Part shown: piece after piece, positions 10,548 to 20,425 of the stretch
How positions within the stretch are numbered: position 1 is the stretch's first letter
Layout: every line of letters starts with the position of its first letter
Assembly (NCBI GenBank): GCA_963662175.1
Contig: OY759219.1
Span: 47,174,675 to 47,238,674 of the forward strand
Source: Aradus depressus
Lineage: Eukaryota; Arthropoda; Insecta; Hemiptera; Aradidae
DNA: 64,000 bases
Direction: 5' to 3'
Program-made: the position numbers and the translations under genes
The notes under the pieces: model-generated
What the model was told of the DNA's origin: nothing
What the model saw: the letters and a program-made list of their open reading frames with translations, nothing else
Databases searched by the model: none

Positions 10548-10582
10548 AAATTCCCGAGATATGCCGGGTAACACAGCTAGTA
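10548..10582 (-). repeat. End fragment of the ACTAGCTGTnTTACCCGGC element family
   Basis: The minus strand reads ACTAGCTGTGTTACCCGGCA then TATCTCGGG, matching the start of the longer copies at 39482 (plus) and 11630 (minus). It lies about 50 bp downstream of the exon 2 donor. Confidence 0.5.
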
Positions 10583-10635
10583 AACAAATGTATAGTAAAA
10601 TGGGATGGCAAATGGAATATATTTGTTAATTTTAC

Positions 10636-10750
10636 CTTTCAGTTCTAATTTGTAGACGGTGAAGGCGAGTAAGACTTGAAGTTCCATTATATCATTCTTC
10701 TCAATAGCAACAGCCAGCCGAAAAAAACTAACTTTACCACTTTTCATAAT
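10636..10750 (-). CDS. TRPA channel, exon 2
   Basis: A 115-nt exon bounded by an acceptor (ATTTTCAG, AG at 10752-10751) and a donor (AAAG then GTAAAA, GT at 10635-10634). It encodes 38 codons plus one base. That G joins the AC starting the next exon to make the Asp codon before TLTGTSLLHVAA, so the phase fits exactly. The peptide runs IMKSGKVSFFRLAVAIEK and ends KLELK, matching the helical lead-in before the first ankyrin repeat in TRPA channels. The intron to exon 3 is 2.6 kb and holds a SINE, a dispersed repeat and a PLE-like hairpin element. The call rests on phase, splice sites and family logic. No transcript was available. Confidence 0.85.
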
Positions 10751-10762
10751 CTGAAAATAATA

Positions 10763-10858
10763 TCAATGTTATAGTTGGGGAACAATTATAGTTGGGGAAC
10801 AATTATAGTTGGGGAACAATTATAGTCGGGGAACAATTATAGTTGGGGAACCTTCTTT
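10763..10858. repeat. Minisatellite, about 17 bp period, five copies, in TRPA intron 1
   Basis: AATTATAGTTGGGGAAC is repeated five times with one C/T variant. It lies just upstream of the exon 2 acceptor. It shows no coding content. Confidence 0.85.
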
Positions 10859-10972
10859 CAGTTACTGAGCTGACAACCTGTTCGTCTGTCTATACAATGA
10901 ACCGATATCGATGTGACAGTTTCCCAGGCAACACAGCTCGTCATAAATAAATAAATAAAAATAATGGCTCAC

Positions 10973-11089
10973 GTCTACATCCAGAGATCCGTCGTCGTCG
11001 TAGGTGGGCACCAGGTCTTGTAGGTTCTTCCTGGAGCCTCCTTGTACCGATCTATGTGGAAACGCTTCAAACGATTTTCTCATCGACAT
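10973..11089 (-). CDS. TRPA channel, first coding exon
   Basis: Begins at ATG 11089-11087 (peptide MSMRKSFEAFPHRSVQ) and ends after GAC at 10973, followed by a good donor, GTGAGC. It has 39 codons and ends in phase 0, matching exon 2, which starts in phase 0. The first upstream codon in frame that is a stop (TAA at 11104-11102) lies five codons before the ATG, so this ATG is the first available if the 5' UTR is contiguous. The exon is polar, with a DDDGSLDVD acidic end, typical of a cytosolic N-terminus. The alternative is that it is a 5' extension with translation starting at the Met in exon 2. The intron to exon 2 is 222 bp and contains a 17-bp minisatellite. Confidence 0.75.
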
Positions 11090-11224
11090 TTTTCTTGTCT
11101 TTTATTTATTTTATTTATTTTTTTTTTAATTCTTATTTTCAGCTTTCTTATTTCACAAACAAATCAAATGTTCACATCTGAAAAAAATAAAAATAATCTG
11201 CTTAAGAAATTATGTGATTGTAGG

Positions 11225-11632
11225 AGCCGATTAGCAATGGAGATGCGACTTCATGTAACCAGCTATGATAACAAACTAAATAAATCTATATCAATAAAGC
11301 TGAATCGAAAGTTGTTTGTGGATTTCACTCCCAAACCGCTGGATGGATTTTGATGAAACTGCATTTGTAACATCCATCTATGCCCGATTAAAAAATAGGC
11401 TATATGGCGTCTCAAAAATGTAATAAATTAGTATTAGCCAATTAACGGCTCATCACATGTTTTTACAGCAAAAAAAAAAAAAAAATTATTGCCATTTTCT
11501 GGGATTTGAATAAATTCATTGAAAATTGCTACGTCATTAATTTACTGTCGAAGAATTGCAGGAATCGTAAGAGAGATATGAAAGAAATTCAAAGTTCCTC
11601 GGGCAACGCCGGATAATACTGCCAGTATAATA
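11225..11632 (-). mobile_element. CCCGGCGTTGCCCGRGG family element, near complete
   Basis: Minus-strand start CTGGCAGTATTATCCGGCGT then TGCCCGAGGAACTTTGAA. It ends with AAAATCCATCCAGCGGTTTG and a GATTCAGCTTTATTGATATA tail. The copy at 39482..39880 has the same order (CCGTTCGTGAGTTATA, TTCAGCTTTATATATA). It is a short widespread arthropod-type repeat whose class I cannot assign. No coding capacity. Confidence 0.55.
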
Positions 11633-12054
11633 TGAAATCGAACTGAAGAGGGGTAAGGAGGTAAGTATCTCGTCTTCACACCAGAAATCGGATATAATAT
11701 AACAACAAAAACTTTTAAACTGCTACCAGGGAGTAGCAAGAATTACTTTAACCGGGAGAGGTCCGAAATTGTAAAAAAATGATATTTACACATTTTTTTA
11801 TTTTGCAGTATAATAAAATAAATAGTATGGTGCAAAAACCAGACAAAACAGTCGTTGGATGACCGATTATGTACATCTTCGAAAGGATGGGCAAGGTAGC
11901 GTTATATCAGGATCTCTGAATTATTTGTGTTAGTTTCCCATGTTGCCAAGAGAATGCGCTAGCTAGTGTAGTCCTAAGGTAGCTCTCCCAAGGGGCCATC
12001 TACAGTAACCACTTAGTCAACACTCCTCTCAGGTAAGGATACAGGCACTCTAAC

Positions 12055-12801
12055 CAATGGCGTAACTATCCCTCCCGGGGCCCCGGTGCATGGTGGGCGT
12101 CGGGGGCCCCCCTTACAAGAAAAAAAAAAAAAAAAGAAAAGGTCGAAGAAACTGCTAAAATCTGTGCGAACAATGTATTAACAGTTACAGTTTACTTAAT
12201 CTACTTAAAATCTAGCCCTCCGGACTTTCGGTTTGTTGGGACGTGCTTTGCAGTGAAAATTGCAATTTTGTTATTGCAAGTGTACTCTCATTATCACAGA
12301 ATCGCTGGGTTACATTCAAGAGTCCTTATATCCAAGTTAAAAAAGGTTGGCTTTTCGGTGCACGGACTTGAAAAAGAAATATACTTAATAAAATTGTGGT
12401 TCAATATATATATATATATATAACATTTGTATACATTTTGGCAAAATCACAATTTTTACAGTTAGTAGTTAGATTGAATATCTGGAATGGAGCCCCCCCA
12501 AAACGACAGTTTTCCAAAATGTTCAATTTCTTTGTCTATGTTTTTAAAAACAAATGAAGGATTGTACGATTTGGGGCTGCCAAATTAGGCAAAATAGTGG
12601 CCATTAGGTAAAATGGGGCCCCGAAAAGTCGCTACCAAAACCTGAAGGTTCTTACTGTAAAATATGTAATCCGTGTTTCCCAAGAAAATAAAATTATTAC
12701 ATTATTAGTAATTGCTGTTTTTTCGCAACAAACAAGCAAGAAAAAAAAAAATCAATTGGGGGCTCCTTTTGCCCGGGGGCCCCACGCTACTACACCCACT
12801 G
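12055..12801. mobile_element. Non-autonomous hAT-like element with GGGGCCCC-rich ends
   Basis: The left end CAATGGCGTAACTATCC then CGGGGCCCCGG is the imperfect inverse of the right end (CCGGGGGCCCCACGCTACTA then CACCCACTG). The CAGTGGCGTAACTA-type terminus is known from hAT transposons. An 8-bp duplication was not found, so the boundaries are approximate. The interior is AT-rich and non-coding. Confidence 0.5.
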
Positions 12802-13927
12802 GACCGGCGGTAGTTTCTCCATATATTCTGCAACTTTAACCAAAGGTTACATTTGCCAATTACCTAATGCCAGTTGTGGATGACATCTGTTGAACTGTCT
12901 GTACGTAAATAAACGGATAGATCACAAAAGAACAGTTTCAAAAGCACTGATCTACCATTTTCCATCTTTATTCCGGTTTATTATTCAGTTTTCTTCACTT
13001 TATTTATATTAAATCGTTATTGGATCAGTTTTGTACTTTATTTTATGTCAAATTATCGTGAATTCCTAAGGAAAAATTGTTAAAAAATGGAAAAAATTAA
13101 TTAATTAAAAAAAAAGGAACTTAAACTTAAAAAAGTTACGTAAATACTAAAGTTACAAAAACAGCTGATAGAGAAAAATTAAATATTCATTTTAAATAAA
13201 AATCTAATAAATTGCAAACCATTTGATAAAAAAAAACATGTGTGCAGTTGACACGCTGTAGAAGTGAAACCTTCAGAAAACGAAACTGCGAGAGAATGAG
13301 ACGAATGCAGTATCAGGAGTGGGATAATTATAGGGTTTATTTATTATAATATTGGTACCAAGTTTAAAAATTATTTTATATTTTATTATTCAAACTCCAT
13401 GTTTTTAATTTCAACAAATGACACGAGTGGCTTATGGTAACTAAAGTATGAAATAAATGTTTCCTTAATAAGTTCTTAAAAGTCTAAAAAAATTCACAAT
13501 TCCAAACTTTTTGGAGGGAGAGGAGGAAGCGATGGAATTTTTCATGATTATCTTTTTTGTGTCGCAAGAGTAGAGAAGAAGCACTATCGGCAACTTTTTT
13601 TCTCTTCACTTTCAGTTACAAGAAGTTCTTATGTTAGTAATTCAAACAGATAACTAAATAAAACAACTGTTATACAACGGTGCTAAACAAGTTTTCACTT
13701 AAAAAATTATTGAAGAGAAATGTCATCAGACCACACACTGAAGGGTTCCGTATGCTTTGATAAACTAATACATATAAATGTAATAAATACATTATCTGTA
13801 TTATAATTACATTTTGCCTATCCCACAGAGAAGTTTCTATTCACGGGCAAGAGTCAAACGAACACATACAAGCTAACCAACACATTACTCGTATCTACAA
13901 AGAAAACTACAAATATAAGGGGTATAA
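12802..13927. other. AT-rich spacer, no gene seen
   Basis: No frame, RNA or clear repeat. 13835-13915 has somewhat less AT-biased sequence (GAAGTTTCTATTCACGGGCA) of unknown origin. Confidence 0.5.
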
Positions 13928-14159
13928 GGTGCCGGTAGTTCGATACCCGGCCGAGGCCCCTTGAGCACGCCGTCCTTTGGATGGGACTTTAAACGATGGT
14001 CCTGAAAGGGTGTGCGAAGTCAGATACCTACTCTTTAAAGATCCACACCCTAGATAATTGAACACGGATAGACACAATTATAATTATGCCCATCGGAGTG
14101 ACGGAAGGCTTTGATAGTAGGCGATATGACCTCATAGTTGAAGCCCGGGCATGATTCAC
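13928..14159 (+). mobile_element. tRNA-derived SINE with internal deletion of the head
   Basis: GGTGCCGGTAG jumps directly to TTCGATACCCGGCCGAGGCC, so most of the tRNA region between the boxes is lost. The body has GAGCACGCCGTCCTTTGGAT and the 3' end CCCGGGCATGA. It ends about 35 bp before the orphan TRPA-like exon. Confidence 0.7.
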
Positions 14160-14194
14160 AAAAACAAACAAATAATAATTTGTTTCTGTTTCAG

Positions 14195-14244
14195 ACATGG
14201 TGACGGAAACAAATTTGCTCCATGTGGCGGTCAGTTATTGTAAG
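14195..14244 (+). pseudogene. Orphan TRPA-like exon fragment (paralog remnant)
   Basis: On the plus strand, a strong acceptor (TTGTTTCTGTTTCAG, AG at 14193-14194) is followed by coding sequence for DMVTETNLLHVAVSYCK, reading the Asp codon across the splice. TRPA exon 3 on the other strand starts with the same split codon (AC) and the aligned peptide DTLTGTSLLHVAAKHS. Both the phase and the LLHVA ankyrin core match. The frame then runs directly into SINE-like sequence (from about 14247), so the exon is truncated. Reading: a broken or decayed second TRPA copy in opposite orientation. The match is short, so chance resemblance remains possible. Confidence 0.5.
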
Positions 14245-14246
14245 CG

Positions 14247-14645
14247 TAGCTACCAGAGCGCTCTTTTGTCGCTCTAGTCGATAGTAGGAGTCCTAAATTT
14301 AACCTATCCAGGTTTACTTACCTTAGGTAGGGACTTTAACCCTAGATGTGTAATCCTAAAAACTCAAGCGGATGAGAGTAAACCCGCGTAAAAATTACGA
14401 ATACAATTGAAATTTCATTTTGTGAGGGAAAAAGTGGTCAAAATGAGTAAAACGAATAATTATGAACATTTTATTTTTATTTTAAACACAATTTTGTATT
14501 TTTTTATTATTTAGGAATAGTTAATAACAATAAGGGTGACTTACATTTTCAAATAGTCTTTTTAACCTAAAGCCTCGGCCTTTTATCACACCCGCATATT
14601 GAGGATATTAGGCAGGCACACTACCCTATCGCTATCCGCACCCTA
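14247..14645 (-). mobile_element. tRNA-derived SINE remnant, two pieces
   Basis: The first piece (14247-14400) has CCAGAGCGCTCTTTTGTCGC and a degenerate body. The second (about 14568-14645) resembles a diverged tRNA-like head (minus strand GTAGTGTGCCTGCC, GGCCGAGGC). The sequence between is AT-rich and unrelated. It directly truncates the TRPA-like exon fragment. Confidence 0.45.
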
Positions 14646-14774
14646 TAATACTGTTATTTTGACATATGTGTGTATATATATATATAGGGCCAACAAGTAC
14701 AAATGAAAAGGGAAATAAGTTTGGTGGGTCCGATTTTAATTAAAATGCTAATAAATGGCGGGTTGAACAGCTTG

Positions 14775-14799
14775 GTGGGGGGGGGGGGGGGGGGGGGGC
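14775..14799. repeat. Poly(G) tract
   Basis: Uninterrupted G run of more than 20. The proline- or glycine-rich open frames around it are artefacts of the tract. Confidence 0.95.
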
Positions 14800-15154
14800 T
14801 GTGTACATGCGGCGTTTTCATATGTTGCGACCGTCCCAGCCAAATGAATACTGGGCAATTTGAGAGGAGATATTTGTTACTATTGGCAAATTTATAGGAA
14901 CATGTCCGACCTCCATCGTTACACTTTCTAAATAAATGTTGGACGAGGCACAAGCTTCAGATATTCTTTCACATTCTGTTTTCTAGTTTCAATGGCAAAG
15001 AATGATTTTCAAATTCATGTTTACAAACAAAACATGAGTAATTTTACAAAAAAGTGAATATAACAGATTATATAGAGAGTTCTCTTTAATTTGAACTTTA
15101 AAAGGATCTTCTCCGTTTATTAGAAGCCGATATACGCCCTTCACAATATTACTT

Positions 15155-15312
15155 TTTATGACTCATAGCTGAGCATCGTAACGCCTACTGCTAGAGTGTT
15201 TTTCGCCGTTTTGGTAAATGTTGCTAGGATCTTTAACGAGTAGGTACCTGTCATCGCACAGGCTGTGGACCATAGCTTAAAATCCCTTCCGAAGGATGGC
15301 GTCCTCAAGGTA
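15155..15312 (-). mobile_element. tRNA-derived SINE, truncated and diverged
   Basis: TTATGACTCATAGCTGAGCA, GATCTTTAACGAGTAGGTAC and CTTCCGAAGGATGGCG are recognisable. There is no tRNA head. Confidence 0.6.
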
Positions 15313-15584
15313 AGATAGTAGTGTCAAACCTCAAAACGAAAAGCCTCTGTTAATTAGTTACGTTTATTACGCTTATGTAACTTTCTCAATGCTTTGACAA
15401 ACGATAAGGAAAACAGTGACAAGGATTCGAGAAGAGTCCTTGAGATGGGGAACGTGTGGAAGAGACCTAAGGAGGGGAGGTGCGCGGGCCTGCTGGCCTC
15501 ACACAAGTTAGTAAAAATAGAAATGGCGCACATGAAAGGACGTTTAATAGAAATAAAAGATGTTGTCTTCCCATTGTTTTATTT

Positions 15585-15630
15585 TACACCAGAAACGGTT
15601 TTCGACGCAACAGCGTCATCATCAGTGGTT
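15585..15630 (-). ncRNA. Hammerhead-like core at a probable PLE terminus
   Basis: Minus strand: CTGATGA (15625-15619), a 5-bp stem II GACGC/GCGTC (15617-15613 with 15608-15604) closed by a TGTT loop, then GAAA. Next come ACCGTTTCTGG and TGTAAAATAAAAC. CTGATGA plus stem II plus GAAA is the catalytic core of hammerhead ribozymes, known from Penelope-like pLTRs. Stem III (ACC/GGT) is imperfect and the cleavage-site UH strand is not clear, so activity is doubtful. Confidence 0.45.
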
Positions 15631-16185
15631 CATACCACCCACACAGCACAGCGGATAGAAGACAACGAATAGTTGTTTTATTTCTATTAGAAATCTCGTC
15701 GCACAACATCTTACTATCACATATAGGAAAGGACTTTTCTCTATGGTCGACACAAAGTGTGACTTGGTAGAGGAGAAGCTAGAGCAAGTTAGGGCTGTCC
15801 GATAGCTAATCAGAAAAGCTGTTATAGAGGCTATACGCCCCCCTTGCCTATGCCACCATGTCTTTTAGGCCCCCCCCTCCCCCCTCCATAATATCATGGC
15901 TGTTCCATCCTCCCATGACCCCGCAAAGCCCACTCTGATAACCTCATCCTTAGATACATCGATATAAACTTTCTGAACGAAACTGTTCATCATTCTTCAC
16001 ACGCCCCCCCACCCCTCATCTCTTGATCCTACCCACTTGATAATAAGGGTTTTAAAATTCCACCAGAGTGCGCGGTAAACCGGCCGCCTCTCCGACAATA
16101 CTTGTACTCCATGGTATAAAAAAAAAAAGGAAAGGAAATATATCAGACGAGTTTGTTCTCTTGTACATAACATGATTTTTTATAG
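15630..16185. other. Unassigned spacer with C-rich stretch
   Basis: 15835-16020 is C-rich (CCCCCCCTCCCCCCTCC-like) without coding signal. Possibly part of the element bearing the hammerhead-like end at 15585..15630. Confidence 0.4.
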
Positions 16186-16190
16186 TTATT

Positions 16191-16492
16191 GTGACTCAAG
16201 CTCGGACTTTAGCTTCGAGGTTTTATCGCCTACTACCAGAGCGCTATTTCGTCACACCGGTGAACATGAGCCTGGTCGTACTGTGGCTGTCCTGAACTTT
16301 GCCTACTTACGTCTTGTTACCTATGGTAGGGGTCTTTAACGAGTACCTGACATCGTATAGGCATGGGACCATCGCTTAACGCCCCATCCGAAAGATGGCG
16401 TGCTCGTTTTTTGCCTCCCTGATTAAAAACCTAACGGCTTCTGTCGGGTGATTACGAACCCGTGATCTTGAGCTCAGTTGTCTATCACGCTA
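16191..16492 (-). mobile_element. tRNA-derived SINE, near full length
   Basis: GACTCAAGCTCGGACTTTAG, ACCAGAGCGCTATTTCGTCA and GACCATCGCTTAACGCCCCA, then a degraded head with TTACGAACCCGTGATCTTGA. A second copy in the opposite orientation starts 130 bp away. Confidence 0.8.
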
Positions 16493-16620
16493 TTTTTTTT
16501 AAAAATTATTAAACATTTTCTAAAATATTTCTTTTTTCTGTTCTTGATAGAATCGATTTATTGACATGAATTTTTGTTCAGTAATATGTCAATATGAATT
16601 AATATATTTCATAAAAATAA

Positions 16621-16893
16621 GGCGCCGCTAGCTCAGAACTAACATGCTGAGATCGCGGGTTCGAAACTTGGTCGATGGTCCTTAGGTTTTTTTTCTGGTT
16701 GCTGAAAAAGCGATGGTTCCGAGTCTATCCGATGTCAGGTACTCGTTAAAAACCCAACCATTGGTGAATAAAACTAGGTAGGCAACATTTAGGACTCCCA
16801 CAGTAGAGTTGGGCTCATGACCACCAGAGCGACGAAAGAGCGCTCTGGTAGTAGGCGATATGACCTCGTAGTTAAAGCCCGGGCATGAGTCAG
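16621..16893 (+). mobile_element. tRNA-derived SINE with small deletions
   Basis: Head GGCGCCGCTAGCTCAGAACT, box B region GGGTTCGAAACTTGG, body AAGCGATGGTTCCGAGTC and an intact 3' segment (GACGAAAGAGCGCTCTGGTA). It forms an inverted pair with the copy ending at 16492. Confidence 0.82.
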
Positions 16894-17288
16894 TTGCACT
16901 TCACGTTCTAATTGAACATTTTTGATTTTGCAATCAAAAATCATTTTTATATTATGTATACATTTATAAAGAGTTCTAGAAATCAATTACGCAACATCCT
17001 TCAAATATGTGGGATTAAAGATTTCCTCTTGATAATAACTTCCATCATTACTAAATAATCAATGAAAACAAACATAATTATAAATTAATTAATATATACA
17101 AACCTAAATGTTATTTGTATGAATATGTAAATATAATATATAATATTTATACATTATAGAACAACCAATATATCGTAAGTATGTATTGCAGAAAAAGTAA
17201 TTAAAAGAAAGCACATTTTGTTTCAAAAATGCTTAAACTAGTAATGTACACAGGCACTGTTTCTGTACAGCTGTTACCACAGACATAA

Positions 17289-17387
17289 AGAGTGCCATGC
17301 GTGCGTTCTTGCTTGCTCAGCTCAAGATCGCTCGTTCGAAACCCAGCTGAGGCCCTTAGACTTTTTATCTTGACGGTGAAAAATAAT
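17289..17387 (+). mobile_element. tRNA-derived SINE, head fragment only
   Basis: GAGTGCCATGCGTGCG, CAGCTCAAGATCGCTCGTTC and AGGCCCTTAGACTTTTTATC. It stops within the palindrome after the head. Confidence 0.65.
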
Positions 17388-17634
17388 TTTTATTCTGGGA
17401 CAAACGTCCCCTAAGAATAACCGACATAACAAAATAAACAAGAGTATACAAATATCAACCAGTTGAGAGGAATAAAAATAAAAGAAAAGAGTTGTCTAGG
17501 AATAAATATTAAATGTTAAAAACAGGCAATGAGTGGAACAATATAATAAACTAGTGAAAAAATAATGAAGAGAAATAAAATTGAAAAACAAGTATGAATA
17601 ATAAAGTGAAGCATGATAACAATAATGACAGCCC

Positions 17635-18070
17635 ATGGCGGGTCCCCCTGGGGGTCTGGGGGCCCGGGGGGGGGGGGGGGGGGTCCTGCGTGGGACCCTC
17701 GGGTGGCCGGCGGGCACGGCTGGCTGGATGGGGGGGCCTGGGGCGGCTCCGTCGGGGCCTCTGGACTGGAACGGTCCCGGACTTGGAGGGTGTGGACGGC
17801 TTTCCTCACATGCACACCCTCGTCCTCAAGTCCCATTAACTTCACGATTAAGCTAAATGCTTCATATACTTGAGTGAGTGGCCCGGCGATGCCGTTGTCT
17901 TTGTCCTCCGGTCCGGCCTGCCTGTTCGTTGGTTGCCCTTGGTCCTGTGCTTGGCCTTCCCTGGGCCCCGTGGCCCCCTGTGGGATCCGTTCATGTCTGT
18001 TCCTGTCATCTGCATCAAGAGTTCGCTGGCTTAGTTAGTGCAAGGAATGTAACAAGATAGGGCGATAATA
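17635..18070. other. GC-rich island of unknown origin
   Basis: This strongly GC-rich block in an AT-rich region contains an 18-nt poly(G) run, CTGGGCCCCGTGGCCCC and a terminal hairpin-like GGGCGA...TTCGCCC followed by ACCAACCAACCAAC. All frames are open only because of composition. It resembles the 3' region of a retroelement but I cannot assign it. Confidence 0.4.
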
Positions 18071-18186
18071 ACCGAAGTAGTTGTTCGCCCAAAATAACCA
18101 ACCAACCAACAATAATGACTTATATATCAATTATAAAAAAACTGGATTGATGAAACAGAAGAGTGACAATATGTCCAGTTATCCAT

Positions 18187-18349
18187 CTTGATCACGCTGT
18201 CCTTTGTATGGGACGTTAAGCGATGGTCCCAAGTCTGTGTGATGTCAGATGCTCTTTATTGTCCCTAACCTAGATAATTAAACATAGATAGGGAAAGTTA
18301 AGAGTCCCAGAATAGTGTCGGGCTCATGTCCACCAGAGTGTCAAAAGTC
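18187..18349 (+). mobile_element. tRNA-derived SINE, body fragment
   Basis: ATCACGCTGTCCTTTGTATG, GGGACGTTAAGCGATGGTCC and GTGTCGGGCTCATGTCCACC. The tRNA head and 3' end are absent. A GC-rich block begins at its right edge. Confidence 0.75.
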
Positions 18350-18354
18350 TCTAA

Positions 18355-18632
18355 TCTGGGACTCGACCTGCGGCAGCTGGTGACGGAAACCGGCTACCCA
18401 ATTTTCAGCCGATTTGTCGCCTCCTGGCGGAGAAAGAAGCAAGCATTTTGACCCTGCGCCGGGGAGGCCTGCAGTCGTCCCCGGCGCCCCAACGAGCCAC
18501 AATTAGCGATCGCCCTACATTTATCCCGAGCTCTCTCGGCGCGCCAAGAAAATTAAGGTGGGCTGGGAGTGACCGCTGATCGTCGCAGATGGTCGGCAGC
18601 GGTCGCTCCTAGCCTTCCACAGCATCATATAT
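18355..18632. other. Second GC-rich block, unassigned
   Basis: CGACCTGCGGCAGCTGGTG, GCGCCGGGGAGGCCTGCAG and CTCTCTCGGCGCGCCAAG. It contrasts sharply with the AT-rich flanks and has no long frame. It could be the tail of a GC-rich retroelement. Confidence 0.35.
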
Positions 18633-18840
18633 TTTGTAATGTTAATTCTATATTTTTTTATTTCTGCCTACACAAATTAGTATATATATATCTAATAACC
18701 AAATAATATATCCTGGGCCGGCCTTAGGGTGGTGCGAGCAGTGCAGTCGCACAGGGCACCACGGTGTTGGGGGCGCCATTTTCTGGGTAGCATAAAAAAA
18801 AAAATTAAGAAAATTTTTTTTTTGTTTTCTATCTTCTGCC

Positions 18841-19203
18841 ATGGACATCGCTGCTGCCACAGCATCAATAGAACGGTGCGCTGAATTTCTTTCTACCTAT
18901 AGAAATGAAGGCTTCAAATCCGCCATGGAATCTGCAAAAGAACTTGCTGAAAGTCTTGGGACTGACCCATTTTTTGATACGTCATCCCGTAGAAGAAGAA
19001 AAAGAAGAATGTTCGATTACGAAAGTCAAGATGATGCAGATTCTGATGCTACACCGGAAAATCAATTTCCAAGAGATTTTTTCCTTGCTTTGGTTGATAC
19101 TGCTTCAACTTCTGTTAATGAACGATTTCAGCAGCTGAAGTCACGAAAAAGTTTGGGGATTTTTATACGAATTCTCTTCTCTACCGCAAACACAGAACAT
19201 TGA
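18841..19203 (+). pseudogene. hAT transposase fragment, middle region
   Basis: A 120-codon frame beginning MDIAAATASIERCAEFL, with a basic RRRRKRR stretch and an acidic DDADSDA run, ending FQQLKSRKSLGIF. This layout resembles the region before the C-terminal hAT domain in zinc-finger-MYM-type 1-like (hAT-derived) proteins. It lacks the N-terminal TTF-type zinc finger and the DDE core. The frame is lost before the following piece. Confidence 0.6.
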
Positions 19204-19228
19204 AGATTCAGCTGAAAAAGATTCTTAT

Positions 19229-19645
19229 TTGTTATCAAGATGTCAAGATTTAAGTGTCACTCTCACGACTGAAAAAGACTCGGACATCATCGGGAGGGAA
19301 CTGTATGAAGAATTAAAACAATTCCGCACCGTCAAACCTGATACAATCAAACGTCCATTAGAAGTTTTGAAATTCATTGTAGAAAACAAGATGATTGACG
19401 TCTTCCCTAATATTTGGGTTGCTCTCCGAATCATGCTGACTTTGCCCGTGACTGTTGCTAGTGGAGAACCAAGTTTTTCAAAACTAAAACTGATCAAGAC
19501 GTACTTGAGATCCACGATGTCCAACTCAAAACTGAATTCTTTGGCGTTGCTGTCGATCGAAAACGAAATTGGAACTCAGCTGGATTTCTCCAAAACCATC
19601 CAGCAATTTGCAGAGGCCAGAGCACGCAAAGTTAATTTCACTTGA
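19229..19645 (+). pseudogene. hAT transposase C-terminal dimerisation region
   Basis: The frame carries DVFPNIWVALRIMLTLPVTV, ASGEPSFSKLKLIKTYLRS and LNSLALLSIENEI, the diagnostic hAT-family C-terminal block (S-[EG]-x-S-F-S-x-L-K...LRS-M). It ends in TGA at 19643-19645, with an AATAAA soon after (near 19676). It is separated from the 18841 fragment by a frame change. Not functional as it stands. Confidence 0.8.
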
Positions 19646-20049
19646 TGTAGCCTATATAATTTCACATTGTACCTCAATAAAAATGTATTTTTCCGAGAAA
19701 TTTCAGCGAACAGTTTTAAATATTAAGAAATAGTGTGTAAATTGACAATAAAAAATTGTTCTAAACTGAATGTAGAATGATCAATAAGTTTTGGCGACCC
19801 TCAAAAATAACCAGTGATAATTGAAAGAAAAATCTATGAAGGGGCGCATTTTTTCATACTGGCACCGGCCGCTATCTCACCTAAGGCCGGCCCTGGATGT
19901 ATCATTGAAACACGAATATGCAATTCATGAAGATACAATATGGCCTGCATTTGAACCAGGCTTGTAAGCATGCTAAATGTGAAATTTCAAGATGATTCAA
20001 ACAACAGTTAAAGTTAAAAGTTACCATTAAGGCAAGTGACTTCTGGTTA

Positions 20050-20425
20050 AATTTTTGATATCCCCTTAGTACAAAATTTCAAGATAATTCAAAATTAATA
20101 AGTGTCGTCCTTATGGGGTTTTGAATTTAGCTATAAAATTGTGTGTCGATACATTCATTACAATGGCACTTATTAGATCTCCTAATCCCCCCTCTCGTTT
20201 GTGCGATTTGGCTGAAAAACAATAGATGTCATCCTTAAAGAGTTTTGAATTTCCATATAAAATTTCGTGTCGATACATTCATTCTATCGGGAGTGATTGT
20301 GTTCACAGACACACAGAAAGATAGCATTTTTTTTTTTTCATATTTCATATTTTAAAAACTGCGCATCGAATTTGTGACTGATTGCATAAAATCTCCTATA
20401 CTTCATATAGCTGGGGAAATAGATA
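20050..20425. repeat. Dispersed repeat 'GGGGAAG' family copy
   Basis: Two internal units (GTGTCGATACATTCATTnnA, with GTCGTCCTTATGGGG and GTCATCCTTAAAGAG) run into ATCGAATTTGTGACTGATTG and the CTATACTTCATATAG hairpin before GGGGAA. Confidence 0.65.

Larger units (their letters stand above)
8044..10635 (-). other. TRPA intron 2
   Basis: 2.6 kb with consensus ends. Holds the repeat at 8560, the SINE/PLE-like nest at 9752..10496 and a CCCGGC-family end. The stretch 8130-8510 has a 115-codon antisense open frame matching no family I recognise. 9060-9750 is AT-rich with nothing visible. Confidence 0.75.
18713..19895 (+). mobile_element. Internally deleted hAT transposon with transposase remnants
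   Basis: Terminal repeats are CTGGGCCGGCCTTAGG (left) and CAGGGCCGGCCTTAGG (right, inverse). Flanking octamers AATATATC (18705-18712) and GATGTATC (19896-19903) match at six of eight positions. At 1.18 kb it is far shorter than an autonomous hAT. It encloses two pieces of a transposase of the ZMYM1-like hAT group. Confidence 0.8.

Noticed and set aside
17496..17873. Proline/glycine-rich proteins across the GC-rich block
   Set aside because: Open frames exist in several phases on both strands because of poly(G) and high GC; no domain or start context.
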